Below, one piece after another: positions 1-10,512 of a stretch of 64,000 nt of DNA. This stretch comes from Cinnamomum chago. Taxonomy: Eukaryota > Streptophyta > Magnoliopsida > Laurales > Lauraceae. Location of the stretch: positions 39,729,501-39,793,500 of the forward strand of contig CP142461.1 of the NCBI GenBank assembly GCA_038049695.1, given 5' to 3'. Under the pieces are notes generated by a model, which worked only from the letters and a program-made list of their open reading frames with translations, did not search any database and had not been told where the DNA came from. The position numbers and the translations under genes are program-made. Positions within the stretch are counted from its first letter, which is position 1. Each line of letters begins with the position of its first letter.

Positions 1-2
1 GC

Positions 3-988
3 TACACTGTCATGCCATTTGGTCTGAAAAATGCTGGTGCCACATATCAGAGGGCTATGATGAAGATATTCTAGGATATGCAGCATAAGACGGTCGAATA
101 TTATGTTGATGACCTCGCCGTCAAAAGCAAAAGAAAAAAAGACCATCTCAAAGATCTTCGAGAAGTCTTCCTCCGACTTCGTAAACACAAACTGCGGATG
201 AATCCACTAAAATGCTTCTTCGGTGTCTCATCGGGTAAGTTTCTCGGATTCATAGTTTGGAAAGGCGGAATAGAACTTGACCCCATCAAAGTCAAGGCTA
301 TCCTAGAAATGCCATCTCTAAGAACCCTAAGAGAACTAAAAGGGCTTCAAGGGAGGTTGGCATACATCCGACGGTTCATCTCCAATCTCTCAGGGAAATG
401 CCGTCCTTTTTCCACCTAATGAAGAAAGGTGTGAACTTTGTTTGGGATGCTGAATGTGACGCTGCATTTCAAGATATCAAGACATACCTAACTAAACCTC
501 CAGTGCTGGCTACCCCTACCAGTGGAAAACCATTCATCTTGTACGCAAGAGCTCTCGATCATTCCTTGGGCTCCCTGCTCGCACAAGAGAATGACGAAGG
601 AAAATAAGCTGCTCTACACTACCTCAATCGTATGCTGATAGGCGCTGAGCATCGCTATTCTCCAGTCGAGAAAGAATGCCTTACAGTGATGTTCGCCGTA
701 CAAAAGTTGCGTCACCATCTGCTGTCTAACATGGTATACCTGATTTCGAGGATCAACCTCTTAAAGGTCCTTGTCACAAAAGCAGGTTCTCTCAATGCCC
801 GACTAGCAAAATGGTCCATCCTCCTATCACAATTTGATATCAGGTATGTGCCACAAAAGGAAATCAAAGGCCAAGCTCTAGTAGACTTTCTTACAGAGCA
901 TCCGTTGCCTAAAGATTCCCCACTCAGAGATGATCTCTCAGACAAACCTGTCTACAACGTGGAGACTTTCTCACCAAATGCCTCCTAG
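3..988 (+). pseudogene. Tat-type Ty3/gypsy pol, reverse transcriptase C-terminal half and first RNase H (Tat copy 1)
   Basis: Conceptual translation shows the end of a retroelement reverse transcriptase: a PFGLKNAGATYQRAM block (from about base 16) and the catalytic YVDD box (about base 102), then the thumb segment ending near base 400, followed by the RT-linked RNase H with its usual histidine-rich HRYSPVEKE stretch near 650. The enzyme copies element RNA to DNA in cytoplasmic particles. The copy is dead: a TAG lies between the PFG and YVDD blocks (72-74), the frame shifts by one around 400-410 within a T-run, a TAA lies at 605-607 and a TAG at 986-988. The 5' part (gag, protease, RT N-terminus) lies outside the window. 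The family call Tat rests on the second RNase H that follows and on the antisense gene downstream. Confidence 0.9.
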
Positions 989-1690
989 GACATGTACTTT
1001 GACGGTGCAACCAGGACAAATGAAAAAAGAAAGTTGATCTCGGGGGTTGGCATCCTCTTTGTTAGCCCCGACAAGCACATGATTCCACATGATTCCACAT
1101 GCTTTCTCGCTACTGGAACCATGCTCAAACAATGCAACTGAATACCAAACTCTCATCGTATGACTAGAACTAGCCCTCGAATCCAGCATCACCATGCTAG
1201 AAGTCTTTGGAGACTCTCAGCTGATCGTCAACCAGATGAATCAGAAATTCGAAGTAAGGAAGCCTGATCTGTTGCCTTGTTACAGCAAGGCACAATCACT
1301 TCGCCAAATGTTTGACTTCAGTCATATCACCTATATCCTCAGAGGTGAGAACATCCGTGCAAATGCCCTGACCGGACTTGCCGCAGCCATGGGGATCCAG
1401 AAAGGGGAAAACATGCAAATTACAGTCTGTCTAAGAAGGATTCTCCCTCCTCTTAGCACACGCCAAGCAGTTGTTGAATGCCACCAATTGGCCGAAAGTC
1501 GGATCTCCGTCCTCAAACCTCCAATCAGCGACTGGAGAGATCCGTTCATTGATTACACCATGTTCGGAATCCTCCCTGAAGATCCAAAAGAATGGGTAAG
1601 CGTTCAAAGACGAGCCCCAAACTTTCATTTGGATATACCTTCAAAAATGTTTTACAGAAAATCCTTCGACAGAGTACTTTTGCGCTGCTT
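989..1690 (+). pseudogene. Second (archaeal-type) RNase H domain of the Tat pol
   Basis: Directly after the first RNase H comes a second RNase H-like module: a YFDGATRTN start (about 992-1018), a LEVFGDSQLIVNQ block (about 1197-1235, with the conserved acidic residue in GDSQ) and an ENIRANALTGLAA end (about 1351-1385). In plants a duplicated RNase H of this kind is characteristic of the Tat lineage (Tat/Ogre/Retand), so it places the element. A tandem duplication of about ten bases (gattccacat, 1081-1100) causes one of the frameshifts; at least one stop lies between 1100 and 1190. Non-functional. Confidence 0.82.
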
Positions 1691-2772
1691 GTCACAACAA
1701 GAGGCCTAAGAAACTCTCAAAGAAGTTCATGCTGGTCTTTGTGGAGCCCATCAGGCCGGTCCCAAGCTTTACGATCAGATAAAAAGGTTAGGTTATTATT
1801 GGCCTATCATGGCAGCTGACGCCATGCAATTTACTAAACGCTCATGGAGACTATGTCCATATGCCTCCAGAATGGATACCTCCTATAGTGATCTCATGGC
1901 CTTTCGAAGCCTGGGGTATGGACATCATAGGTCCTATCTCTCCCCCATCAAGCAAAGGCCATCGCTTCATCTTCGCCGCTACAAATTATTTCTCCAAGTG
2001 GTAAGAAGCATTTGTGCTCAGTGAAATCAAGACCTCATCAGTCCTTCAATTCTTGCGCATCAATATTATTTGTCGCTTCGGCATACCTAAAAGATTCGTC
2101 CATGACAACGGACGACAATTCTAGGATCACCGATTCTACAGGTTTTGCAACAAATATAAAATCCAAAGTTGTCCTTTGATTCCATACAATCCGGTAGCAA
2201 ATGGACTAGGAGAAGCCTTCTACAAGACACTCTGCAAAATTCTCAAGAAAATGGTCTCTAGTCACAAAAAAGACTGGGGCGACAAATTACCTGAAGCTTT
2301 ATGGGCTTATCGAACCACCGTTCGAGGGCCAACCCATAGCACACCATTCTCTTTGGTCTATGGATGCGAAGCTGTTGTCCATTTGGAAGTACAAATTCCT
2401 TCCTTAAGGGTATCTTTGCAAAATGAAATGACACAAGAAAGCAATGTCAAATTGAGACTCTAGGAACTGGACAATCTTTACGAAAGACAGCTCGAAGCCT
2501 TACAAAGCATTGAGTTGTACCAAGCACGCATGGCAGGATCTTTCGACAAGAAGGTCCGGCAACACGCCTACAAAAAGGGTGACTTGGTTCTTGCAGTAAA
2601 AAGGCCAATGGCTTTTGCTCACAAATCCAAAGGTAAACTCGAGCCAAAATGGGACGGGCCCTTCGTCATCGATAAAGTCTTCTCCAACGGCGCATACGCA
2701 CTTCTAAACATGGAGGGCGACAGATGTATGCTGCCCATCAACGGTAAGTTCTTAAAGCGGTACTACCCTTGA
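1691..2772 (+). pseudogene. Integrase and C-terminal end of Tat pol (copy 1)
   Basis: The translated pieces give a Zn-binding region with the LGYYWP block (about 1785-1805), then the integrase core with the DDE-type residues still visible: D in GMDIIGP (about 1918), D in HDNGRQF (about 2100) and E in GLGEAF (about 2205-2220). The C-terminal part has GDLVLAVKRPM and WDGPFVIDKVFSNGAYALLNM (2515-2772), ending at the pol stop codon. The integrase would insert element cDNA into the host chromosome. Several stops (1707-1709; after NYFSKW; after GRQF; 2461-2463) and at least one frameshift make it a pseudogene. The last 370 bases are nearly identical to 50564-50941. Confidence 0.88.
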
Positions 2773-3139
2773 AGACTTCACCACCGGGTTAGAGCAGTAC
2801 CTGCGCGGCCAAAGCCTATTCTCAGGTCCTCGCTCGTCAAACCCACCTCTTTTAGATTTTTCATCCTTATGTTGAGATTTCTAAAAATTCAAAACAATGC
2901 TTACTTTCATAGTTTCATTGTTCAAAACAAATCCAACAATCCAAGTTTAGGAGCCACTTCCCGGACATGACTAAATTTTCGATCCTTAAACCCAAAATTC
3001 ATGGTTTGAAACAAAATTAGGACTCAGGAATTTCCACCCTAGTCCACCCTGACTTTTACAACAAAAAACGGTTTTAAGTCAAAATTTACGACCCTCATGT
3101 CTTTAAACGAAAAAAAGGTTTTTTAGAAACTGCGGGGAG
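2773..3139. other. Non-coding spacer after Tat pol
   Basis: No coding signal. It is colinear with 50942-51299 of copy 2, so it belongs to the element's 3' non-coding region. It is A-rich with runs of A and T. Confidence 0.6.
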
Positions 3140-3570
3140 GCGATGCTCAGTTGATACTCACAAAACCCAAAAAACAAAAGGATACGAACCCCATTCGATA
3201 CTTCCAAATTTTCAAAATCGCAAGGAAGCGACACTTTGTCGATACTTGCAAAACTTCAAAAAAATCATGGAGACGCAACATTCCAGTTGATATCCACAAA
3301 CCCAAAATTCAAATGAAAACCGAGGTTCAAAAAAAAAACCTCAAATTTCAAAAATCGTGGGGAAGCGACATTCCATCGATACCCACAAAACCGAAATTTT
3401 TGAGAAAAAAAGCAAGGAAGCGACGCTTAGTTGATACTTGCGCCCAAATTCACGAGGAGGCGACATTCCATCGATACTCGCAACCGAATGAGCAAGGAGG
3501 CGACATTCCATCGATTCTTGCAAGACGATTCAGCAGGGAGGCGACTTTTAGTCGATACTTGCATTTTTGA
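3140..3570. repeat. Tandem array 1 in the Tat 3' region (unit about 55-60 bp)
   Basis: Degenerate units share the core gcgacattccatcgatact followed by cgcaaa and an A-rich spacer. About seven units can be picked out by eye. The same array, with its own variation, lies at 51300-51785 in copy 2. Frames running through it look open only because the unit lacks stops. Confidence 0.85.
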
Positions 3571-3574
3571 AAAC

Positions 3575-4095
3575 CAAAGACTCGGCTATAAATGCCACAA
3601 AAATCGACTATAAATGCCAAAAACTCGGCTCTCATGCCAAAAATCGGCTATAAATGCCACAAAACCTGGCTTTCACGCCAAGAAAACAAAACTTGGTTTT
3701 AAAAAAAACCCGACTATAAACGCCACAAAAAATCGACTCTCATGCCAAAAATCGGCTATAAACACCACAAAACTGGCTATAAATGCCACAAAATTTCAGC
3801 CTCCATGCCAAAACGCAAATCGGCTTCCATGCCAAAAACAAGTTTCGGCTTCCATGCCAAAAACAAATTTCGGCTTCAATGCCAACAAAAAACAAATCCC
3901 GACTATCAATGCCACAAACAAAATTTTGGCTCCCATGCCACAAACAAAACTGGCTTCCATGCCATCCCAAATTTTGGCTTTCATGCCATTTCAAAAAAAC
4001 TTTTGCCCCTACGCCACAAAATTCGGCTTTCATGCCATCTCAAAATTCGGCTTTCATGCCATCTTAAAATTCGGCTTTCATGCCAAAACAACTAT
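3575..4095. repeat. Tandem array 2 in the Tat 3' region (ggctttcatgcca units)
   Basis: A short unit, ggct(t/c)(t/c)(c/a)atgcca plus a variable A-rich spacer of about 8-25 bases, is repeated roughly 25 times. It matches 51800-52360 in copy 2. Unit length and spacing vary strongly, so this is an imperfect minisatellite. Apparent ORFs on both strands here are repeat artefacts. Confidence 0.88.
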
Positions 4096-4349
4096 TTGAT
4101 AAAAGGTTTTTTCACAAAATGACAAACTTTTGATCAAATTTCCAAACAAATATTCCCATTTAACTATTGCGTGAATTTATCACAAAAGAATTTGAGTGAA
4201 AAAGGGAATACAAAAAAGCGAAGTGCTAAAAAAATGTGTACAAGCACTACAAAAGAAAGAGTACTAAAAAATATGAGTGTGTGTACACGACATCCAAAGA
4301 AAAAAAAGAAGAAGAAAAAAAGTTTATTACAAAAGTCAGGAGCTGAGTC
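4096..4349. other. Spacer between tandem arrays and antisense gene
   Basis: AT-rich, with an A/G microsatellite-like run near 4295-4325. It lies just beyond the stop codon of the antisense gene and would hold its 3' UTR. No recognisable poly(A) signal stands out. Confidence 0.4.
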
Positions 4350-5933
4350 TCACATGGTCTTCAACCAAAGACTCAACTCCTCAAGCAGACTCTTGGCCTT
4401 AGCCTCTAAAGCTTCCAGGCCATGCTTATTCAAGATCTTTCCATAAAATGCGGCAGAACGCCGCGATCTGTCTGCAGCACAGGGAAGCTCTTCCCAAAGA
4501 ATCTGCCATTTCTCGTACTCTTGAGTCTTCCTCCAGAGATTCCTTTCAGTCTCCTCGACTTGGCGAATCAGAGTCCCTTCTCTGGCACGAGCTTCCATAA
4601 TGGCAGCCCATTTTGTAGCAGCTTGTTCCTCCAATAGCTCAAGACACTGCCTGGTCTCAATGACCTCTCTATCAACATGGCGCAGGTCTTCTGTCAGCCC
4701 AGTGATAGCCAACTCGATAACGTTCCTCTCTCGAACGAATTGCTTCCAAGTCCGCGAGATCTCGTCCAGCTCAAACTTGACTTCGCCATAAGGCTTCAAA
4801 AACATCTCATTGAAGAAGTCACCACTTGGGAAGCTCTTGGTTTCATTCCACTTACTCCCTAAAGCTATGACTTCATCAACGAAAGCCTTCGCATTTGCAA
4901 TGTCCAGGCCGACTTCTTCGCTGAGGGCCGACTTCTTCGCTATCAGCGAGGATGTCTTGTACGTGCTTAACCATGCCAAAACCCGCTTCCAAATGGCCAG
5001 AAGAAAGAGTTTCGATCCATGAGCTCAAAACGCTCTTCAACACTTTCTTTGCATACTCAAGAGATGGCCCGGACGAAGGCTCGCCCCTCTCCATTGGTCG
5101 ATTGCTCGTGTCATGCCCTGCTGGAGGAGTGATCATTAAGCTCTTTCTAACTAGAGACATTGGCGAAGGAATCTGCTTTGCCACATTAAAACTAGAAGAA
5201 GAAGTCCCTGCTTCTGGTTCAACTGCAGGCATCCCCTACTCTGGCACTGAGAAAGACGGAGGAACCACTTCTACTACCTCACAACCTGCCAGCGAAACAA
5301 AACAAAAAAGGGGGTATGAATATAATCCTGTTGAAAAAATCATTATCATCAGGGTTATTGCAACAAATACCTTCTTCGACGATCGGCGAAATACTTTTTG
5401 CCTCCATGAGTTCATCCGAAGCGTCATCAAAGGCTGCATCCATGGATGACTCAAAATCGTCGGAATCCTGTGGCAAGTCAGCTAACAAGAAAACAAGCAA
5501 CATGTTAGCAGATGACAGCATAGATAAAAAAAAAAGAAAACACAAAGAAGCTGTACCAGGTGAAGATTTTGGAATCACTCTAGAGTCCCTCGGTTCTTCT
5601 TCAGATGCTGCAATCTGATCCATCACTACCTCATTGGCCGGAAGCTCAGGCATCACCAAGTCCTCATCTCCCACTGAAAAGGGGGAGAACGAAAATAAAA
5701 AACAAGAAATCTCAGCAAAAAGAAACGGAAAGAGTAAAAGGAAGAATGATACCTTCACTAACGGTATCTTCCTCTCATCTCATCGCGGTTGAGGGAGTCA
5801 CACTCTTCCATGTTTCTCTCCACAAACTGAACCCTCTCCCAAGCCTGTTGTACGGCCACATTAGGAGACCTGGTAAACCGACGAGGCGCATTAGTAGCAG
5901 GCTCTTTGCCCTTGTTTGTTCTGGAGGAACTAC
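4350..5933 (-). pseudogene. Antisense gene inside the Tat element, copy 1 (internally deleted)
   Basis: Read on the minus strand, this is the C-terminal half of a protein also found in copy 2 (52549-59694). The last exon (about 5230 down to 4350) encodes a helical, charged region with heptad-like segments, probably coiled coil (for example VRERNVIELAITGLTEDLR and EALEAKAKSLLEELS). Acidic exons follow upstream (DSDDFESSMDAAFDD). The first coding segment (5933-5776) matches the N-terminus of copy 2, but its ATG has become ACA. Candidate introns have GT/AG ends, for example GTACAG...CCACAG between 5565 and 5476. Compared with copy 2, about 1.85 kb holding the plant mobile domain is missing at about 5765-5775, and a TAG interrupts near 5240. 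Antisense extra ORFs between pol and the 3' LTR are known in Tat elements; the biological role is unknown. Confidence 0.75.
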
Positions 5934-6905
5934 CTGCAAAGGATTAAAAAAAAGGAAAAATCAATCATCAAAGTGACAGAATTTTGCTAAAAAAATTATA
6001 GTGAAATTTTGGCATGATTTTGGGACAATTCCGAAGAAAAGGGAAACATCCTGAAGAAGATAGGAAGCAAAAAGATGAGCTCAACACCGCCGCAAGCTCA
6101 ATGAAGCCTCATCAAAAAACGTTTGAGCTCAAACATCGCTGTGAGATCAAACCAATCTCATCAAATCTCCACAAGCTCGAAGAAGGGCTCAACATTGCTG
6201 TGAGCTCCAAACTTCGAAACTTGCAAAGCTTCTCAAAAATCCAGCAAGATCAGGAAAGGGCTCAACATTGCTGCGAGCTCCAAATCCCAAAACTTGCAAA
6301 AGATTTCCAGGTATGCATCATCATGCTCCCAATCAATTTACCAAAAAGCATGCATCAAAAATCATCATGCATTAGATGCTAGGAATACTTTAACCAAAGT
6401 TTGATCAATTCCAACCCAACTTGGTCAAAACCAATCAAACTTTTTCAAAGTCAAAATTCATGTTGACTTGACCTAGAGATTCTAGCCTTTTATCTTGATG
6501 CATCAAAGAAAAAAAAAGAAGAAAGAAAGAAATATGCATGAACATCTTGGAATGCATGATGTTCATGCATAAACCTCATCAAAAAAATGCATAAACCTCA
6601 TTATTTTGGCGAGCAAAACGAGAAGCAAAAAAAAAAAAGAAACGAGAGAGAGAGAGAAGTTTCAAAAGAAAAAAATGGACAACAGGCCGTGGCCCACTGC
6701 CACATGGCAGTATGGCCAGGTCCGTACGAACCTATCCGTACAGCCAAGAAAAAGAAAAAAAACGTGAAAAAAAAATTGTCAGAAAAAAAAACAAAAAAAA
6801 AGCACGTGAAAAAAAGAAGAAAATAAAGTACGTGAGAAAAAAGAAAGAAAAGAAAAGAAAAGGCATTCTACTTCTACAATGGAAAATTTCTTGTGAAGGA
6901 AGAAA
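5934..6905 (-). other. Presumed first intron of the antisense gene (copy 1), with internal repeats
   Basis: On the minus strand a GTAAGT donor at 6911-6906 and a TTTGCAG acceptor at 5940-5934 bracket this stretch. Both are conserved in copy 2. It contains imperfect repeats of gagctcaacattgctgcgag (about 6075-6300) and, at 6600-6860, a purine-rich low-complexity stretch. No coding capacity. Confidence 0.6.
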
Positions 6906-6911
6906 ACTTAC

Positions 6912-7010
6912 TTGAAGCCATTGATGGAGAAGAAGAAGAAAAGCTTGAAGATCTTTGAAGAAGAAGAAGAATTATTGATCTTGGAGCACTCTTGAAGACT
7001 CTTGCAAATA
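6912..7010 (-). other. Non-coding first exon (5' UTR) of the antisense gene, copy 1
   Basis: The stretch lies between a TATA box on the minus strand (7035-7041) and a consensus splice donor (CAA|GTAAGT, GT complement at 6911). It is rich in CTTCAAG/CTTCTT repeats and has no ATG in frame with the downstream exon. The arrangement is repeated base for base, with small changes, at 60637-60745. The transcription start itself is inferred. Confidence 0.55.
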
Positions 7011-7034
7011 AGCAAATATCCAATCTCCTATTGC

Positions 7035-7041
7035 TTTTATA
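7035..7041 (-). promoter_or_regulatory. TATA box of the antisense promoter (copy 1)
   Basis: The minus strand reads CTATAAAAGCAA. It sits just upstream of the conserved 5' exon and is present at the equivalent place in copy 2 (60772-60778). Confidence 0.6.
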
Positions 7042-7104
7042 GAAGAGAGCAAATCAAAAGAGGAAACAAGGAGAAAAGAAAGGAGGTAAGTGCTGAAAAT
7101 TAGC

Positions 7105-7335
7105 AACCTTCCAAAAAGAAAGGAGATTTGAGATACTCTCTCCCAAAGAGAAGATTCTTTGAGAAATTTTCTCCAAAAAGAAAGGGAATGAGAAATATTC
7201 TTTCCCAAAGAGAGATACTTTGAGAAAATCTCTCCCAAAAGAAAGGAAACTTGAGAGATTCTCTCCAAGTAAGAATATTTTTAGATATTCTCTATCCAAA
7301 AGAGATATTTTTAGATATTCTTTACAAAATGACAC
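7105..7335. repeat. GAGA-rich repeat array upstream of the antisense TATA (copy 1)
   Basis: About five degenerate units of 40-50 bp alternate a purine run (aaagaaaggaaac) with gagatactttgagaaa or gagatattctctcc motifs. Many GAGA/TCTC tracts result. The homologous array is at 60855-61070. Confidence 0.7.
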
Positions 7336-7629
7336 CATCTGAGATCTAAGCCATCTTTAAAAGCTTAAGGTCCCATGGGCTAGCCCACATGAGTCGGGTT
7401 TGACCACCTAGACACTAAAAATGCTCCCTTTCAAAAAAAAAAAGTTCCTCTTACCAAGAGCATACAAAATGGTTTCATGTCTCTTTTGAGTCGATTGAAC
7501 CATTCAAAAAAAAAAAAAGAAGAAAAGAAAAAGAAGGCCTCATGAGTTTCCAAAAAAAAAAAAAAAAAACCAAACCATCCAACCTCATATACTAAATTGA
7601 GCCAAAATCTTGAAATTGACATTCCACAA
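7336..7629. other. Spacer with A-rich runs
   Basis: Colinear with 61071-61320 of copy 2. Poly-A-like runs at 7434-7443, 7507-7518 and 7553-7569. No coding signal. Confidence 0.5.
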
Positions 7630-7925
7630 AATCCAAATCCGACCCCCCAACTTGCTACCTACAGTTTGTTGGGTCACAAGGTCAAAACCAAATCCGACCC
7701 CCCAACTTGCTACATAAAGCTTGTTAGGTGACAAGGTCAAAACCAAATCTGACCCCCCAATTTGCCACATACAACTTGTTGCGTCACAAGGTCAAAACCC
7801 AAAAATCAAACCCCGACCCCCTAACCTGCCACATACAGCTTGTTAGGTCACAAGGTCAAAAAACCAAAAATCCTTCTTGATCGCCTGATGCGCCACATAA
7901 AGCCCATAGGTTCACAAGATCAAAA
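7630..7925. repeat. Tandem repeat before the polypurine tract (copy 1)
   Basis: About five units of 55-65 bp share gaccccccaacttgc(c/t)acatacagcttgttgggtcacaaggtca in broken form. The same array (about four units) occurs at 61330-61575. Confidence 0.8.
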
Positions 7926-8143
7926 GGAAAACCCAAAATCCAAAACCCAAATCCAACTCCCTCATGTCATTTTCAAAACTTTGCCTTGAGATGGTACGTG
8001 ATCCCTCTCACTACCATAAAATCCCCTTGGAAACTCAAAAGGCTATTAAAAAAAATGCTCAAAGACTCTTGGTCAAATCAAAAGCTCTCCTTCAAGTTTC
8101 TCTTCGAGGCACATCGACTCCAAAGGATACTCGTCGCTGTACC

Positions 8144-8156
8144 TCGAGGGGGCATT
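8144..8156 (+). promoter_or_regulatory. Polypurine tract of Tat copy 1
   Basis: cgagggggca lies immediately before the LTR start at 8157, where plus-strand DNA synthesis would be primed. It is identical in copy 2 (61793-61802). Confidence 0.75.
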
Positions 8157-8955
8157 TGTCGACACCAAAAATATCACTTTACCTCTTCAACATCAAAAAG
8201 CCACATGAAGATGCATCCTATTACAAAACGGGCTATGCTACTTCAAGCATCAGATCTTGTCAGAATCACTTGAAAACTACAATATCCTTCAAGACAGCCA
8301 AGAGAAGTTCAGATGAAGTTTCAGGGCATTTCGACATCATTTGGCCTAACTTCACTCCTCTGGCAACCAAACAGGCACTCCTGGTGGCGGCAGCGGCGGC
8401 GTCGAAGACATCAAAACTTCGATCAGAGCCTACGGATGGTTTCAAAATACCTCCTAAAGGCTCCACGTCGAATTTCAGGTCATTCCGACAACGTTTGACC
8501 TGGCCTTGATGCTCCGAAAGAAAATCAAGCCCCTTGGCGGCGAGAACCACCGGGACCGTTCCTCATCAAACGGAGCACATGGACTACTTCAACATTCTTC
8601 AAAAGGGCTGCACGTCAAATTTCAGGTCATTCCGACAACGTTTGACCCGACTTTGACGCTTCGACAGAAAATCAAAGCTACTGGCGGCGGAGCACCCTGG
8701 GACCATGGCATCCAAATCAGAGCTAATGGATCATCTCAAAATGACTCCAATAGGCTCCCTGTCAAATTTTAGGTCAATCGGACATCGGTTGACCACACAT
8801 CAAAGCGCGACATCTTCCTCGCAGCGAAATCAAGCCTGGCAGCGACGGGAACCCAAACGGCTTCAAAACTCAAACGGAAGCCCATGGTTGGTCCTATCTA
8901 CTGCTCGGGAAGGTCCACATCAAATTTCAAGTCATTCCGACATAGTTTGACATAG
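8157..8955 (+). mobile_element. Truncated 3' LTR of Tat copy 1
   Basis: It starts TGTCGACACC after the polypurine tract and stays homologous to the copy 2 LTR (61805 onward) for about 800 bp. It then breaks off at about 8955, where unrelated chromovirus sequence begins. Inside are five or six degenerate copies of a unit containing aatttcaggtcattccgacaacgtttgacc, spaced roughly 100-130 bp apart. The promoter half of the LTR is missing. Confidence 0.82.
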
Positions 8956-8956
8956 C

Positions 8957-9245
8957 TGAAGAAGTATGTGGAGGATCCTATGCATATTCTATACTACCAG
9001 CCACTCGATATTCAGCTAGATGCTTCATAGTCACCAGACCAGTTGTTGTCATCGACACCAAGGAACAGATGCTCCGGAACCGAACAATTCAGTGGGTGAA
9101 AGTTTAGTGGGAGCATCACACTCCAGAAGAGGCTACATGGGAGTTACACGATCAGGTGGTGAAGGATTATCTGCACCTTCTACCGCAGGTACTTTCCTAC
9201 TTTGTTTTTACATTTGGGGACCAAATGTTCTGAAGGAGGGAGTGA
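8957..9245 (+). pseudogene. 3' end of a chromovirus (Ty3/gypsy) pol, chromodomain region
   Basis: Translation in changing frames gives the typical end of a Tekay/Reina-type polyprotein: a VLRNRTIKWVKV-like strand (here LRNRTIQWVKV, about 9071-9103), a HHTPEEATWEL helix (about 9116-9148) and a GP(N/D) stretch leading to the end of the ORF. The chromodomain directs integration to particular chromatin. Only the tail is present; the left side is cut by the Tat LTR. Stops and frame changes make it a pseudogene. Confidence 0.72.
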
Positions 9246-9463
9246 TGTGAGGCCCCACCCCTTGTGGACCCTCACTTTTGGATTGAATACTATTTATTAG
9301 TCAATAGTAGCTAATCATACTATTTATTAGGGATTGGTAGGGGTAGATAAGTATTTTTCCTAATTAGGCCTTTGTTGTAATTTCTAGAGTTAATAGGATG
9401 TCTTTTATAATTTTTGAGTTAGTTAGTTGATTAGAGGCCCTAGCTAGTAATTACTAATGATAC
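9246..9463 (+). mobile_element. LTR fragment of the chromovirus
   Basis: It begins TGTGAGGCCCCACC directly after the chromovirus ORF end, the expected position of its 3' LTR, and is cut at 9463 by the next element. Confidence 0.6.
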
Positions 9464-9673
9464 CAAAAAGTGTTTTTGAACACCACCGGTCAAGTAATGA
9501 GTGATTAATGTGGAAATTAAAGAAGAGAGAATTTATAGTGGTTCGGTCAATGTGACCTACGTCCACTCCAGAAAGGCAGAGACTGCCGGTGATTTTACTT
9601 CTCCGATGTGTAGAGATTACAAGTTAGGAGAATACAAGAAATGTGCAAACATGGATAAATGTTCCTCTCTCCC
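9464..9673 (-). mobile_element. LTR fragment of the minus-strand Tat-like element (family F, 3' side)
   Basis: It matches 14688-14909 almost throughout (tgataccaaaaag, then the block ending in cctctctccca) and diverges at 9673/14910. Since the element runs on the minus strand, this is the remnant of its 3' LTR. Confidence 0.75.
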
Positions 9674-10400
9674 ATGGCCCAAGTGGAATAGACTTCTTGA
9701 ACTTCTAGACTTTCCAAAACTTTGGAATTCCTCAAACTCTTTGGGAAACTCCAGAAATCTTTTGGTAATCTTCAAACTCTTTGATTAGGAGTCCAACATC
9801 GCTTTCCTTCTTCGTCTCGGACATCGCCAGAATTTACAAATTTAGAAAAATACATAAATTCCTATGCCTCAATTATGAGACTTACATGGTAATATAAAAC
9901 TGGAAATAAAAGGGCTATAGGGAAATTCATCATGCCTTGCCCTTTCATGGGAAACCAAGGAAACCATGATGCCCTTTACATTTAGCCTTAAATAAACCAA
10001 TCACCATAAAAGAAAGCAAAAGACTTGTGGGCCATATGGAGAGGACATGATCATCTGCAAGTTAGTATCTCATACAACCATACAAATCACAAAATAGGCT
10101 GCCAAACAATGCTGGAAAAATAGGAAGTAAAGTAGTAGACCCGAAACTTGAAAAATCAATTTCTGCAGCATTTTGCACAGAAGGCCCGGTCGACCGGCTT
10201 GCAAGTCAGCCGGTCGACCGAGCACGGGGCCAGGTCGATCGGACTGACGAATTTCTACAACTTGGGTTTTCTGTTTCGTGTCCATTCTTTCCCAAATCAC
10301 TTCCAAAGTGCTCCAATGGCTTCCTACCATCCTTCCATCATTATTAAACCCTTTTGTGACTATCCAAACATGAATTTACTATCAAACCAAGCAAATCCAT
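9674..10400. other. Unassigned segment with palindromic boxes
   Basis: No coding signal. Minus-strand sequence near 9790-9830 (ATGTTGGACTCC) resembles a Copia LTR or TRIM end, but I cannot set borders. Three TCGA-core palindromic boxes lie at 10189-10194, 10213-10218 and 10234-10239, of the type seen in the D and E LTRs. Confidence 0.4.
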
Positions 10401-10497
10401 TAAATTGATCCTTACATAGCCCTTGCTTCATCTTCTTCACATCTCATGCAAAGATCAGAGCAAGCTTGATGGTCTAACATGATTAGAGATGAGGTTA
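10401..10497 (-). other. 5' leader remnant of Copia family A
   Basis: On the minus strand it lies directly downstream of the primer site (10498-10512). About 100 bp of leader, no gag recognisable before the junction with unrelated sequence. Confidence 0.4.
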
Positions 10498-10512
10498 GGC
10501 TCTGATACCAAT
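10498..10512 (-). promoter_or_regulatory. Primer binding site of Copia family A
   Basis: The minus strand reads ATTGGTATCAGAGCC immediately after the LTR end. TGGTATCAGAGC is complementary to the 3' end of initiator tRNA-Met, the usual primer of plant Copia elements. It fixes the orientation of the LTR as minus and its class as Copia. Confidence 0.9.

Noticed and set aside
3575..4122. Regular short repeats with spacers, superficially like a CRISPR array, and ORFs through them
   Set aside because: Units and spacers vary in length, the context is a plant Tat retrotransposon, and the same array occurs in the second copy. The ORFs are open only because the unit lacks stops.
6600..6860. Lysine-rich ORFs in A/G-rich stretches (also 60260-60670)
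   Set aside because: Low-complexity purine runs in the presumed intron of the antisense gene; not coding.
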